Notes: generated from the letters alone by a model not told the origin. DNA of 64,000 bases from Megaleporinus macrocephalus (GCA_021613375.1 CM038704.1:7384091-7448090); one strand, 5' to 3'; shown: positions 49,630-63,540, numbered from the stretch's first letter. Translations and numbers: made by a program.

Positions 49630-49990
49630 TCCAGATATGATTAGAACAGATGTAAATAATCATACATACAATACAAAGTAACATGAATATCTTATTGTGA
49701 AAGAAGTAGATCAGATCTTGAGCTCCAGTTTGAAGAACAAAGTGTAGTTCCAGATTTCTCCTGGACGCCCCAGACATTGTATGAATGTGTTCAGTTCCTT
49801 CAGCAGCAATCTTGATTTAGCTTAATGAAGTACTGAGCAGTCAAAGCAGGTATTAGATGAGAACTGATAATAATACTGGGTTGTTTAGGAGAAGCTTGGA
49901 AAGGGTTAAATAAACACACTGACGTATGGAAAAGCACTACTTACTCTATTCATACTGTTTAATATTTAAATAATAAAGTGTTTAGCTAAG
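49630..49990. mobile_element. Interspersed repeat, 'aaagtctaaagcacc' family, copy 2 (partial)
   Basis: Very similar to 39020-39335 ('tgagctccagtttgaagaac', 'gacgtatggaaaagcac') but lacks the left terminus. Confidence 0.65.
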
Positions 49991-50035
49991 TAAATAAAAG
50001 CGTCCAGTCTGCAAAAAAATAGCTTTTTGAAAATA

Positions 50036-50248
50036 TTGTCGCCGTCCAATGAAAAACAAGGATCTCCAAATTACCAAATTTACAGAAATGGTCATTGCTT
50101 TTAATGCAAGTCAGTGGAAGTGAATTTGGAGCATTTCTATTGGTCCGTTCATCATGAAATGTTCACATAATGTCAGAGGCTGTGTTCTAGTGATGCAGGA
50201 AAAAAAATTAAATGGAGATGACCGTTTTTCTTTGGACAGTGATGACGT
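50036..50248 (-). mobile_element. GTCCAATGAAAA-type MITE, complete copy, inverted
   Basis: From 'tgtcgccgtccaatgaaaaa' to 'tttggacagtgatgacg', with the core on the minus strand ('gagcatttctattggtccg'). Confidence 0.75.
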
Positions 50249-51773
<1,525 letters not shown>

Positions 51774-51785
51774 ACACAGCAGTGA

Positions 51786-52129
51786 GGATTATCGTGTGTA
51801 ATAAGGCTTAGTTATTGCTTAATTAAGTAGTAATACAAATTCCAAATAGAAGCTATAGGCTTCTATATAGCATTACTGTACTGCTGAAACTTGTATTTAG
51901 TTAATTAGTGATTTTATTCGAACATACACAACAGTGCAAAAGTCTAAAGCACCCGAGCTGAATGTCTGGAACTACACTCAAGATATGATCTACTTCATTC
52001 ACAATAAGATATTCATGTTCCTTCGTATTGTATGTATGCTTTTTCTAAACATCTGGTGTTCTTACTGGTATAAATACACTTATTGATAAGATAAAGTCTT
52101 TTAAACTATCAGCTCGGGTGCCTCAGACT

Positions 52130-52214
<85 letters not shown>

Positions 52215-52625
52215 TGTGTAAAAGGTTTAGGCAATTATCATATATAAAATGATATTTTTCCTATTTTTATTTACTCAGCAAAACACTTTTTTTAAATATT
52301 CAAATAGTATAATAGTATACTATTACTAGTATTAATAAGTATTGCTTTTACATACATCATTCTGTTGATTTAACCCTTTCCAAGCTTCTCCTTGTGGAAA
52401 CAACCCAGTATTATTATCAGTTCTCATCTAATACCTGCTTTGACTGCTCAGTACTTCATTAAGCTAAATCAAGATTTGCTGCTGAAGGAACTGAACACAT
52501 TTATACAATGTCTGTACATAATCACTGAAGAACTAATAATGCTATATAGCAGCCAATAGCTTCTAACTGATTGTGTATTACTACTTAATTTAGCAATAAC
52601 TAATCATTATTACACATCATACTCT
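51786..52625. mobile_element. Inverted-arm element containing a second repeat and a (TA)n tract
   Basis: Left arm 51786-51880 ('agttattgcttaattaagta', 'gcttctatatagcatta') and right arm 52533-52625 are inverted copies. The interior (51941-52520) is a reversed copy of the 'aaagtctaaagcacc' family, itself split by (TG)5(TA)n at 52131-52213. Part of the interior is also self-inverted: 'aagcacccgagctga' near 51962 against 'tcagctcgggtgc' near 52109. Confidence 0.65.
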
Positions 52626-54346
52626 TCACTGTGAGCCTTATCAAGCAAATAACTGTTAATGACTTGGTTGCTTGTTAACTGGAGTGAGTTAAGCTTCTTA
52701 CAGAGCACTTTTTTAATAGTTTATTAATATTACAGTCAAGGTTTTAAGCATATTTGACCTGAACACCAGGTCAAATCTCTACAATCTCATTAAACAAGGA
52801 CATGTTGATTTCTAGCTAAAATAAGAAATAGACAGGCCTTATTAGAGCAGGAGGTGTGCATAGTTACCGAAAGGATTTAATCAATATCTAACCTTTTAGT
52901 GTAGTTAGAATGTCTTAGTAAAGCACTAGCTGGTCATGTACTCGTCAATAAATGCAGAAGATTATTGTCTCAAAGTGGGAATAATTAAACGGTTGAGATG
53001 CAAACAAAGTCATTCAGAGAGGTTTGGTGTGAAAAACTCAGTTCCAAGCAAACTTACTGAGTCACAACTTTTCACAGTGCTGGTGAATGGAACCAGACGT
53101 CCACCTCTAAAAGCTCCCTCACAGAAAGCTGTTAGAAGCAGTGGTTATGAATGCACTGCCTGAGATGCACAGCTTTGTGAAGGCCTTCAGCGCCACTCAT
53201 GGCGGAGGGATACATTTAGGGTGTTGTGAGGCAAAGCAGTCCCAAAAGAAAACTTATTAATTTCCGATTTTCCACTACTTTACCACCATGGTTCCATACA
53301 GCCACTCTTGGTTCCCTGGTGATGAATATCACCACCAACCCTGGTTCCAATCACCATCTCTAGTCAGTGTGTTCCTCTACAATAAGCTCTTCCATCTCAA
53401 CTACGCAATTACTTGGAAATGAAAAATCATTGGAATTCCCCTTTAAGGCCATTAGAACGTCCCCCCGCGCCGGAGCGCCTCTTTATGAAAAACCAATTCG
53501 GATCTGCAGGCACGTGCGCTGTTTTTGGCCCGCGCTGCTGCGAGGGAATGTAATCTCGTCTGAAGCTGCTTGAAGTCGCTTTCTCCGCAACAAAAGCAGC
53601 AGGGTCTAGAAACGCATTAGCACAGAGCCCCTGCGCTCCCCACGCCCAGCTGAAGCCTCTGTTTCCTCAGAGTCGCAGTTCACGGCCGTCCTTTCGAAAG
53701 AAATACTCGCTAACCTTCCCCGTCCCGGTCACTCCGGGGCCAGAACGGCACCACCGGTCACCAGAGAACACGCTCCTCCCTGGCAGGACGAGCGAAGAGC
53801 GGCACAATCTGTGATATAAGATGGTGGCGCAGGGGCCACAGGAGCCCGGCGTGCGGGGAAGGTGCTAAAACAGAAAAGCAGCCTGAAAGAACACATCAAA
53901 CGAGGCGGAGAATAATGGAGGTGTGCTGAATAATGCATTCGGCGTCGGAAACGAGCGCGCGGGACGGGCGCAGCAGAAGCCTCCTGAAGATTCTCGTCAC
54001 CCCATGCGGTGACACGCTTGAAAACAAACTGGATCCTCAAAGCTGCAAACAGATGCTGCATCTTTTGGCGCTCTCTGTAGTGCTTTTTAATTACTGCCTG
54101 CTTGCTGCAGGAGTGGCGTGAAGGAAACTCGGCGTTTAACCCTTTTCACTGTTTCATTTCAGAGTCATCACTTTCGTTAAGTTAGACGATTCATTGTTAC
54201 ATTGTTATGCACAGTGAGCTAAATTACATTTACATTCTATTTACTTTCTGGCGGCCTGTCGAGGTGTTGCTTGTTGCTAAATGGCAGCCGCAGATTGCCC
54301 AGCCCTGTAGGAATGGTCACCTGGCTGCTAACATGAACTATGTGGT
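52626..54346. other. Intron, partly GC-rich, no gene
   Basis: Bases 53255-53440 include fragments of the repeat at 3.35 kb. Bases 53440-54140 are GC-rich, non-repetitive, without recognisable coding potential. Confidence 0.35.
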
Positions 54347-54525
54347 CTTAACCCTTTAACGCCAGGTGAATCATATTTGATACACAAGTTTATGAGACCT
54401 GGAAATCATCACTGTTATTCCAGGTTTTTTCCCTAAGAAACCTGATATTCACCTAAAACCCTGTTAGAAATTACTGGAGTAAACATTTAGTAAATCATCT
54501 CAGAATATAAAGGGTTAAAACATTG
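54347..54525. mobile_element. Possible piggyBac-type MITE
   Basis: Left 'ttaaccctttaacg' and right 'taaagggttaa' form short inverted termini with TTAA at the left edge. Short and unsupported by a family match. Confidence 0.3.
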
Positions 54526-54871
54526 TGTTCTGAATGCTTTCATTTGGAAAAAAAAAAGATTTACCAAATATGATACAAAACCAAACTCATATATGCATAT
54601 GTACTCATAATACTCATATAAGTGTTATTTAATTCTATTATTATATTTGTTATAATTATTTATATAATAATCTATTCTTATAATTAATGTAACATCATTT
54701 TTGTTATTATTTTTATTATTATTTTAATTATCATTATTATTTTTATTTGTTATTAATATTTTTTGAAGGTCTAATAAACACTCCATTTTCAATTAATGAA
54801 ACATTTTGGGCAATTGGTTCATGGTTCAGGCTTTAAAGGGTAATAAGTCCCTGTGCACACTTTCATACTTA

Positions 54872-54873
<2 letters not shown>

Positions 54874-54947
<74 letters not shown>
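54874..54947. repeat. (TA)n tract
   Basis: About 36 TA dinucleotides directly abutting the foldback element on its right. Confidence 0.97.
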
Positions 54948-54951
<4 letters not shown>

Positions 54952-55440
54952 AAAAGTCTCAGGACACCCTTTTATTTAAAAAACGAAAGGGAAAATGACA
55001 TATCTGAATACCCCAGCAAGTAACGGGCGAGGAGACCTATCTTTTAGACTGTCCCAAACATGGACACCATCTTTCTATCAACACAGAAAGTTGCAACAAC
55101 AACCACATTGAACAACATGTTGAGTATGCTGTCCCCGTTGCTGAACTGTGCTTTCAGATCTGTGTTCAGCACCAAGGACAGCACACCAACGTTCCATGTG
55201 GTTGTTGTTGCAACTTTCTGTGTTGATAACGTTTGAATCACAAGATATATTGAAAATCTGATTGCATCAATCAATTTCTGAGACAATCCTGGTCTTCTTT
55301 GATCTGCTACATAGTATAAAAAGATACCCCCCGCACCCAATACTTGCTGGGGTATCCAGATGCATCATTTTCCATTACATCTAAAATAAATAAATAAAAT
55401 AAAAGCATGTTCTGAGACTTTTGACTCACCCTGTAATAAC
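54948..55440. mobile_element. Foldback (long palindromic) element
   Basis: Outer ends 'aaaaagtctcaggaca' and, on the complement, 'aaaagtctcagaacatg' are inverted. 'ataccccagcaagta' occurs near both ends in opposite orientation. A perfect 33-bp inverted repeat lies at 55076-55108 and 55196-55228, and the 87-bp spacer is itself largely inverted ('gctgtccccgttgctgaac' against 'gttcagcaccaaggacagc'). The termini look mariner-like. The 98-codon minus-strand frame inside does not resemble a transposase. Confidence 0.75.
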
Positions 55441-55499
55441 ATACTTATAGTAATTTTAAAATCAATGGCTGATATTTTGCTAGATTCAATAAAAAGTTT

Positions 55500-55640
55500 G
55501 GTTCCAGAATTTCTTCTGGGCGCCTCCAGCCATCATATGGATTCATTAAATTCCATCACCAGCACCTGATTCAACATAACAAAGCACTAATTAGCCCAAC
55601 CAGTCATGGGAGCACTTTGTAGTTCTACACTTACAGACTG
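55500..55640. repeat. Interspersed repeat fragment
   Basis: 'gttccagaatttcttctggg' and the order of the following phrases resemble a diverged relative of the repeats at 39.1 and 49.7 kb. Confidence 0.4.
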
Positions 55641-55730
55641 TAGTTCATCTGATTCTCTGTATACTTAATTACTCTGTTCTTTAATGATCAGGACCCTCAC
55701 AGGACCCCCACAGAGCAGATACTATTTGAA

Positions 55731-56103
55731 TGGTGGATTATTCTCAGCACTGCAGTGACACTGTGTGGTGTGTTAGTGTGTGTTGTGCTAGTGCGAGTGG
55801 ATCAGACACAGCAGTGCTGCTGCTGGAGTGTTTACACACTGTGTCCACTCACTGTCCACTCTGTTAGACACTCCTACTACTTGCTGGTCCACCTTGTAGA
55901 TGTAAAGTCAGAGACAGTAGCTCATCTGCTGCTGCACAGTTTGTGTTCCTCTAGTTCTTCATCAGTGGACACAGGACGCCGCCCACAGGACACTGTTGTC
56001 TGGATAGTTTTGGTCAGTGGACTATTTTCAATCCAGCAGTGACACTGAGTACTGCTGTGTCTGATCCACTCACACCAGCATAGCACACACTAACACACCA
56101 CCA
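55731..56103. mobile_element. Palindromic MITE
   Basis: Left arm ('gtgtgttagtgtgtgttgtg', 'gagtggatcagacacagcag') and right arm ('gctgtgtctgatccactcac', 'agcacacactaacacacca') are inverted over about 60 bp. This type of repeat is very common in fish. The right end appears cut at the next element. Confidence 0.8.
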
Positions 56104-56701
56104 GTCTGTCTCAAACCCTCGTGAGTGTCTAAGTAGGCTGTCTAGGTAGCAGCTGTGTAAGTAGCAGCGTTCTCTCCTCATCTCTCCTCATAAAACAGAT
56201 TACTGAGACGCTCTAGTTAGAGAGAGACTGCGTCACGGCTTGTTCCCGCCCACTGCAGCATGCGACCGGTGGTTTAGCTGGTTGCTAAGTTACCAGCCGG
56301 CATCCAAAACAATAGCCGAGGCTTAAAAATCCACTAGCATAAATGCTAATGAGTCGAGTATAAAACTGCTGAATGGTGAAGGACTCGTTACAGAGTTGAT
56401 AATAAAATACTATTTTGTGTGATTATATGACCAGAAACACATTAAAACTCCAGAGAGAATCAAAATAACTCACATTTTAAAACCACTTCACTGCTCGTAG
56501 ATTAGCCTGCGTTGCATCATGGGATTGTCTTAGCGGCTGAGGAAGAGTTCAATGCTTCCTTAAAATCAGGTCTAAATAAGGTTCCTCAGTAGACAGCATG
56601 TTTAAGGTATGTAAGAATTGGGACGGTCTACATGTAGGGAGCGCATACTATCATGTAAAATGCTGCCTATGTAGGAGCTCACTAGGATTTGAGACAGACC
56701 C
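56104..56701. mobile_element. MITE with GTCTGTCTCAAA termini
   Basis: About 598 bp with inverted ends 'gtctgtctcaaaccctcgtg' and, on the complement, 'gtctgtctcaaatcctagtg'. No coding interior. Confidence 0.75.
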
Positions 56702-57690
56702 ACTGTCTTCGCTGGTGTGACCCTCAGCTTATATGCAACATCTACAGCACCTCAGAAAGCTACATACACACGGATAAAGCCCTGGAGAGGACTGCATGCT
56801 TTTATGCAAACAAAAGGAAATTTGTTAGATGTATTCAGGATGGACGTATGTTGTAGCCTCAGATCACAGAAAGCAATTTTCGGTTCAGAATAGACGACAA
56901 ACTGAGTCGTTCCTTCGGTAGACAAGCCACTTTTCTCCAGCAGATGACCTCACATGCCTGGCAGTACAGAATGGTAACTGGAGTTCCATGGAGCTCCTAT
57001 TTAACTGCATTATATACACTGAATTGTGAACTGCCTTACGATCCTCCTGTAGGATGTGGTGACCTTGGCAAACAATGGAGTCTTGTGAAAAGAGTACAGC
57101 CTGATAAAAGTGTATTTCACTACTTTTAAAGCGACCATAAGAATGCCTCAAAGTAAGCGATCGATCTCGGAGCCATCTTATCAAGCTCAGTTATTGTTAT
57201 AAGCTGAGGTCAAGCCATGCCTTCAGAATAGGGGGGGGCGAAGTCGCCGTCGAAGGAGGTGGCGTAGGATGCTGTTATGAGCTTTAAAAAGAATGGTTAC
57301 CCTACAAAGACTGACCTTGACAGGTAGGAAATACCCACCTTCTTCATCAACACAAGCAACCATTGAATTGCCTTCAGACTAAAACAGAAACTTCTTTTCA
57401 TGCAGTGCTTTACTAGCCATCCACACCGCTAAAGCCTGTCTAACTCCAGGGATGCAGCAAATACTTTTTTTCCTCCAGGCAGTAAGGTACAGTACAATAC
57501 AGCTACAAACTGGAACTTGTATGCTGGACGAGTACCTGTGTCCAGTTTCTATCTGAGGCATATTAGCAACATGCATAGTGAACCATTACTCCTATTTCCA
57601 AAGTACACTTCTCACATAAGTCTCACATAGTTGAACCCCATATTTACACTCTTTTAGCATGACCTGCAATGCCCTCCACAAATGCTGACA
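56702..57690. other. Intron, no feature recognised
   Basis: No coding similarity or repeat identified. Confidence 0.45.
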
Positions 57691-57699
57691 CTCTCCATT

Positions 57700-58400
57700 T
57701 ACACCTAGTGGACACTTAGGTACATTAGGTAGACCTCCTGGTATCTATGCTCAATCAAATCATAGCTGCCACAGCCAGGACGCTTAGACAGGCCTGTGGT
57801 TGAACCTTCAGCCCTACAAACCCCCCAAATCCCGCTTGCCCTTCCTAAGCTTGGATAATGATCCAAGCCCGGATCATCCAACCACATATCCAATCACAGC
57901 TCTGCCTAAGCTTTGACAAAAATCCATAACACACCTCAACATCACAAATGGTTTTGTGTTATGTTTTGGATCATTATCTTGCTGGAAGATCCAACCACCA
58001 TCTTGCATAAGCTTCTTGGCCGAGGCAGCCAGGGTTTGATTTCTCATCTATGAGCACATAATGAAGTCCATGGGGCCTTCTGGAGAAACACAGCCCCATA
58101 ACATCACAGATCCACCACCAGACTTTACAGTGGGGCTGAGGTACTTTACTGCATGGCTTTGCTTCAATGCCAAACCCACCTCTGGGGGCTTATCAGACTG
58201 TAGAACATGATCCCACTGAAAATCCTAGTAACACCTAGCAAACTGGGTGCTTGAGTTTGTTGGTCCTTGACAGCTTCTTTCAGATTCCTAACATCTTCAG
58301 TTGCTTTTAACTTCTTAATCATTGTTGTGAACTTTCTGAAGCTAGGAGAGCACACGAGCAGAGAGGAGACTGGCAGGAGGTCAGTTTTACCTCCTAACAC
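57700..58400 (-). pseudogene. Degenerate Tc1-like transposase
   Basis: Minus-strand relic with stops and frameshifts. In order it shows an N-terminal part ('FRKFTTMIKKLKATEDV'), 'WDHVLQSDK' (equivalent to the first catalytic Asp, as in W..VL.SDE), 'KSGGGSVMLWGC', 'PEGPMDFIM', and 'WIFQQDNDPKHN' with the second catalytic Asp. The C-terminal catalytic part is too degraded to place. Confidence 0.85.
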
Positions 58401-58626
58401 TGTAACACTGTTGATATTTCTAACATTCCACTGACATTTCTACGGTCTATTCTGTATCTCATTATCCTGGGATCAGTGGCGTGGGTCAGGGGGTGATACG
58501 TTTAAAGAAGTTCAGACACAACTAAACATGTTTTATACCTTTGCTGTGAATTCTGGGTACTTGATATTTGGCACCTTTTTCTGAAGAGGGTGATTCAATT
58601 CAATTCAATCAAACTAGAACTATATA

Positions 58627-59301
58627 TACAGGGTGGGCCATTTATATGGATACACCTTAATAAAATAGGAATGGTTGGTGATATTAACTTCCTGTTTGTG
58701 GCACATTAGTATATAGGAGGGGGAAAACTTTTCAAGATGGGTGGTGACCATGGTGGCCATTCTGAAGTTGGCCATTTTTGATTCAACTTTTGTTTTTTCA
58801 ATGGGAAGAGGGTCAAGTGACAAATCAAACTTATTGGGAATTTCACAAGGAAAACAATGGTGTGCTTGGTTTTAACATAACTATCTTATAGAACCACTTA
58901 TAGAATGTGTTCAAAGTGCTGCCCATTGTGTTGGATTGTCAATGCAACCCACTTCTCCCACTCTTCACACACTGATAGCAACACTGCAGGAGAAATGCTA
59001 GCACAGGCTTCCAGTATCCGTAGTTTCAGGTGCTGCACATCTCGTATCTTCACAGCATAGACAATTGCCCTCAGAATACCCCAAAGATAAAAGTTTAAGG
59101 GTGTCAGATCGAGAGACCTTGGGGGCCATTCAACTTAAACCAAGCACACCATTGTTTTTCTTGTGAAATTCCTAGTAAGTTTGATGTGTTACATGACCCT
59201 TTTCCAATTGCAAAAACAAAAGTTGGATCCAAAATGGCCAGCTTCAAAATGGCCACCATGGTCACCACCCATCTTAAAAAGTTTTCCCCCTCCCATATAC
59301 T
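58627..59301 (-). pseudogene. Internally deleted mariner/IS630-like element
   Basis: Long inverted arms: left about 58627-58875 ('ggtgggccatttatatggat', 'atgggtggtgaccatggtgg') and right about 59137-59301, whose outermost part is missing. Between them the minus strand encodes the C-terminal end of a DDE transposase: 'RSLDLTPLNFYLWG', 'AIVYAVKIRDVQHLKLRILE' and 'EEWEKWVALTIQHNGQH'. The catalytic N-terminal two thirds are deleted. Confidence 0.85.
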
Positions 59302-60428
59302 ACTGGTAAAAACTGAGCGGGAAGGTTTGATTTGTGGTAAAAACTGAGCAGGAAGGTCTGATTCATAGTAAAAAACGGGTGGGAAGGTCTAATTTGTGGT
59401 TAAAAACTGGACGGGAAGTTTTGATTAGTGGTAAAAACTGAGTGGGAAGGTCTGATTTATGGTAAAAACTGGGCGGGAACGTTTGATTTGTGTTAAAAAA
59501 ATGTATGAGGAAGGTCTGACTTGTGGTAAAAACTGGACGGGAAGTTTTGTTTAGTGGTAAAATCTGAGCAGGAAGGTCTGTTTTGTGGTCAAATCTGAGT
59601 GGGAAGGTCTGATTTGTGGTAAACACTGAGCGGGAAGGTCTGATTTGTGGTAAACACTGAGCGGGAAGGTCTGATTTTTGGTAAAAACTGGGCAAGAATT
59701 TTTGATTAGTGGTAAAATCTGAGCAGGAAGGACTGATTTGTGGTAAAAACTGAGCAGGAAGGTCTGATTTGTGGTAAACACTGAGCGGGAAGGTCTGATT
59801 TGTGGTAAACACTGAGCGGGAAGGTCTGATTTGTGGTAAAAACTGGGCAGGAATTTTTGATTAGTGGTAAAATCTGAGCAGGAAGGACTGATTTGTGGTA
59901 ACAACTGAGGTGAAAGGTCTGATTTGTGGTAAAAACTGAGCGGGAAGGTCTGATTTGTGGTAAAAACTGGACGGGAAGGTCTGATTTGTGGTAAAAATGA
60001 GCAGGAAGGTCTGATTTGTGGTAAAAACTGGACGGGAAGTTTGGATTTGTGGTAAAATCTGAGCAGGAAGGTCTGATTTGTAGTAAAAACTGGACGGGAA
60101 GTTTTGATTAGTGGTAAAAACTGAGCGGGAATTTTTGACTTGTGGTAAAAACTGAGGTGAAAGGTCTGATTTGTGGTAAAAACTGAGTGGGAAGGACTGA
60201 TTTGTGGTAAAAACTGAGGTGAAAGGTCTGATTTGTGGTAAAAACTAAGCGGGAAGGTCTGATTTGTGGTAAAAACTGAGCGGGAAGGTCTGATTTGTGG
60301 TAAAAACTGAGCGGGAAGGTCTGATTTGTGGTAAAATCTGAGCGGGAAGGTCTGATTTGTGGTAAAATCTGAGCGGGAAGGTCTGATTTGTGGTAAAATC
60401 TGAGCAGGAAGGTCTGATTTGTGGTCAA
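59302..60428. repeat. 31-bp minisatellite (about 36 units)
   Basis: Unit 'gaaggtctgatttgtggtaa' + 'aaactgagcgg' (31 bp). Because 31 is not divisible by 3, frames of 117-149 codons with a 31-residue periodicity appear on the minus strand ('TNQTFPLSVYHKSDLPAQ'); they are not genes. The array starts exactly where the mariner-like element's right end is truncated. Confidence 0.96.
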
Positions 60429-61590
60429 ATAGTTTTTTATATATATTCTGTACACTGTAAACAATCTAACTGTCACAATGTTGAGTAAACACAGAATTGC
60501 AAGTGTTTTCAACTTCACAGCAGCAGTAAAATTGAATCAATATTTTAAATCACGTTTGTACAAAGTATAATGGAACTCACTGAGCGAACCTAAAAACTAT
60601 GTTGAATTGAAATGATGGTTTAGTTCTTCTGTAGAATCTGCTGATGTGTATGTGCAGTAAGGTTCTTCTTCATTCACAGAAGGATGGGAGTTAAAGCGGT
60701 TGTACGATGTTGTTAAGTGTTGACCACGTCTATCAGTTTAATGTCTCATATGTACTTGGTTTGGAGATGAGAAAGCTACGATGCTAATGATAACAGTAAT
60801 AAAATCCCTGCCGAAAGACGTCCCAGTAGAACAGTGGAGGGTGGCACCACTGAATATGTGCAATGGTTACCAATTCTTGGAACCTGCGTCACGTCTGACG
60901 TGGGGAGACGTTAAGAGCATTTAAGGTCTATTTTTTTAAAGTTCTCTTCGCCCCGCTTGCAAATTCAGACAGAAAGAACAATATTTAGAATGCTAGAAAT
61001 GAAGCCGACTGCCGGGACTCCGTATCTAAAGAGCCTTTTTTGTTATTGAACCGCCTTCATCTGAACGCCAGAGGACAGGCCGGGAAAAAAAGCAATCACC
61101 CTTTTCCTTCCCCGGTCAATCACAAACCAATCGTTTAAACCTCGCTAGAGGACGACAAGAGAACAGCAAGACCACCCCCCACCACATTCCCCCTCAATAA
61201 TCTCGCTCTCGGCGAGGATGCTGATGTATCTAACAGTAGGTCGGACTGAAGGAATGATGGAGAGGCTGGAGTTTCAGTTAGAATCTTGATTTGAAGCAAC
61301 AGGAGGAAGTGATTATGTTTGATTAGATGCATGCGCTCTGTGGGAGTCTGAGGGACGTTAGACCGAGTGCTCCGGCTTTAGCTCAGCGACCGCCAAGAGG
61401 CTTGAAGTGCTTTCAGGCTGAAGAGTGGAGGTGAAAGAAGCAAACTCGCTCGGTAAAAGAAGAAAGAGATCTAGAGCTGGTGTTTACTTTCAGGCTTGTT
61501 TTGGACGAGGTCTGCTAAATTCAACATCTTAGTTGATATACAGGCCGTAAAGAGTCTTCAGGTCTAAGTTCTGCAGAAAATGATTATATC
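60429..61590. other. Intron, no gene
   Basis: Bases 60880-61380 are relatively GC-rich and non-repetitive, a possible conserved noncoding block. Nothing else recognised. Confidence 0.35.
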
Positions 61591-62060
61591 AGGTGTTGGG
61601 GTATTTAATGTGTCCACTCTTCACCTTCATTACAGCTTCCATTCTTTTCAGGAGACCCATTTTCAGTTCCTCAGAGAGACTCACCCTTAAAGGTTCAGTC
61701 TTAGAAGTTGGTTCAGCTTTTTCTGCTTCTCAGAACCCAAATAAGCCTAAACCCATTCAGTGATGTTGAGGTTCTGGACTCTGGGGTGGTCAGTCCATTG
61801 TTCTGAGAACAGCTGCTGTTTTTTAAACAGACACATTGTTTAATGTGTCTGTACCTCCTTTTCTCAGCGTCTTCTCAAAGTGGACAGATGGACAGAGACA
61901 CCTGTGGGTCTCTTCATGTCCCAGGCAAAAGTGGAGCTTGCTGTTCTCCAATGTCTCAAAGACTTAAGCCCAGTTTAATTGATGCGGACAGTGTTAGTCT
62001 TCCAGGTGGTTGTTAGGAGCTTCATTTTCTTTTTAGTTGTTAACCATTCTTTAAACTTCT
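61591..62060 (-). pseudogene. Tc1-like transposase fragment, minus orientation
   Basis: Shares 'gatgttgaggttctggactc' and 'ggacagagacacctgtgg' with 19.1-19.9 kb, corresponding to the transposase DNA-binding linker. No catalytic region. Confidence 0.65.
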
Positions 62061-62404
62061 GGTTCCGTTTGTTTGAGGTTCTGCCATTAAACTTGGTTCT
62101 TCTGGTCACAGTGTATTAAGCGGTGGATTTCATTAAGGCTCAGATTTCAGGATACCTATCGGCTGCTACTGTCTGCTATTCTGATCCTGACTTTCTAATC
62201 TGGCACTGAAACTTATAGCATTGACCTGAATTGCAGTCAAAAGGGGTCACTTTAGAAAACTTCTCCACCATCTCATGGTGGTCCAAAGAGTGTCCCCAGC
62301 ACTGCATTGATGTAATGATCTAAACTTGATTATAATCTAAACCTAAAACAAAATTGAAAGGCAAGGAAAACAGGTAAGATTTAAAGCTTTTGCAAGAAGG
62401 TAAG
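62061..62404. other. Spacer between two inverted Tc1 fragments
   Basis: No clear feature. Part may be the remaining, unrecognisable interior of the same element. Confidence 0.4.
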
Positions 62405-62670
62405 TTCATAGTTACCTACCAACCACCTGAAAGACCTGGTAGACCCACCAACACTGTCCCCATCAGATGAACAGCACTTTCATCTTTGAGACAGAGGAGA
62501 ACATCAAGCTTCACTCTTGATCTGAGAACATCTGTGAGAAGACACCTCAACACTGTGGGTCTGAAAGTATGTGTAGCTGTCCAAGAAGCACCTCACTGAG
62601 AAAATAAGATACAGACACACCAAACAAAGAAGCTGCTGGTGCTCTCAGAACAATGGACTGACCACAACTC
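62405..62670 (+). pseudogene. Tc1-like transposase fragment, plus orientation
   Basis: Plus-strand translation with one frame gives 'LRQRRTSSFTLDLRTS' and 'VRRHLNTVGLKVCVAVQ', matching the second half of a Tc1 paired-like DNA-binding domain. Inverted relative to 61591-62060. Confidence 0.75.
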
Positions 62671-62679
62671 AACTGAACC

Positions 62680-63040
62680 ATTTAATCATGCACATGCACA
62701 GAACTAATGGTTCTAAATAGAACCACTGTCTTTACCAAAGAACTGTCTTTTTAGGTGTGAAGCCCCCGAAGTGGAAGAATAATTACAAACACTCAACTAT
62801 GGATTCACGTTCTTGCAAACACAGTGATTCTATTTAGAACAATTATGAGTTGTGTGCATGATAAAGAGGTTCTCCGCATGGTGAAATGGTTCTGATGGAA
62901 AATGAGTCGTGTAAGGTTCTATACAGCAGCAAAAAGGGTTCTTGCCAAGCTTGTAACAACAGATGATATAGAACCATCTCAAAAACAGCTCTATATGGAA
63001 CTGATGAACCCTTGAGGAACTATGTTCTCTCCAGAATGGA
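62680..63040. repeat. AGAACC/GGTTCT-rich repeat
   Basis: Many copies of 'ggttct' and 'agaacc' in both orientations over 360 bp (e.g. 'atggttctaaatagaaccac', 'gatatagaaccatct'), giving multiple small hairpins. Resembles a common fish hAT-like MITE family. Confidence 0.6.
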
Positions 63041-63540
63041 TGTTTGTAAAACCCTGAGTACAGAGGTGACATGCTGAAAGTGACTGGTTGGTGACTGTAG
63101 AGCAGTCGAGAGTCAGTGTGAACAGCGATCCTGCAGTCAAAGCTTTCTGTCAACACTGATATAGATTATCTGAGCTGAAGTCATTCACACAGCACAGACG
63201 TGTCAATAAAGCAAATCTTATAATCCAGTGTGCCGGAGTTACAGACACTTTACACAAGACTGTATATACACACATCATTAAAAAGTCTGGAATCACTGTT
63301 TTCATTCATATAAAATGATGATTCCTCTACTTTATTTAGATTTAATCTTCAATTAGAGCTCAAAAGACTTGCTGTATTAATAGTTTTCTATATAATATTG
63401 ACTTACTGTAGATTTATATAGTACAAGCTATTCACTGGCATGTGTTCTTACTCTTTTTAATTCAATATTTCAATCATTCTTTGAAAAAAAGAGCAAATTT
63501 AACTAGAAAAGTGCATTTCCTAACAGATGGTTGTGCAGCT
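63041..63540. other. Intron, no gene
   Basis: Unique AT-rich sequence; the start of the terminal tandem repeat follows. Confidence 0.45.

Noticed and set aside
55044..55340. 98-codon minus-strand ORF as a transposase
   Set aside because: Falls across the arms and loop of a palindromic element and shows no DDE or helix-turn-helix motif.
59363..60518. Minus-strand frames of 117-149 codons with repeats of 'TNQTFPLSVYHKSDLPAQ'
   Set aside because: A 31-bp minisatellite read in three frames; no unique flanking coding sequence.
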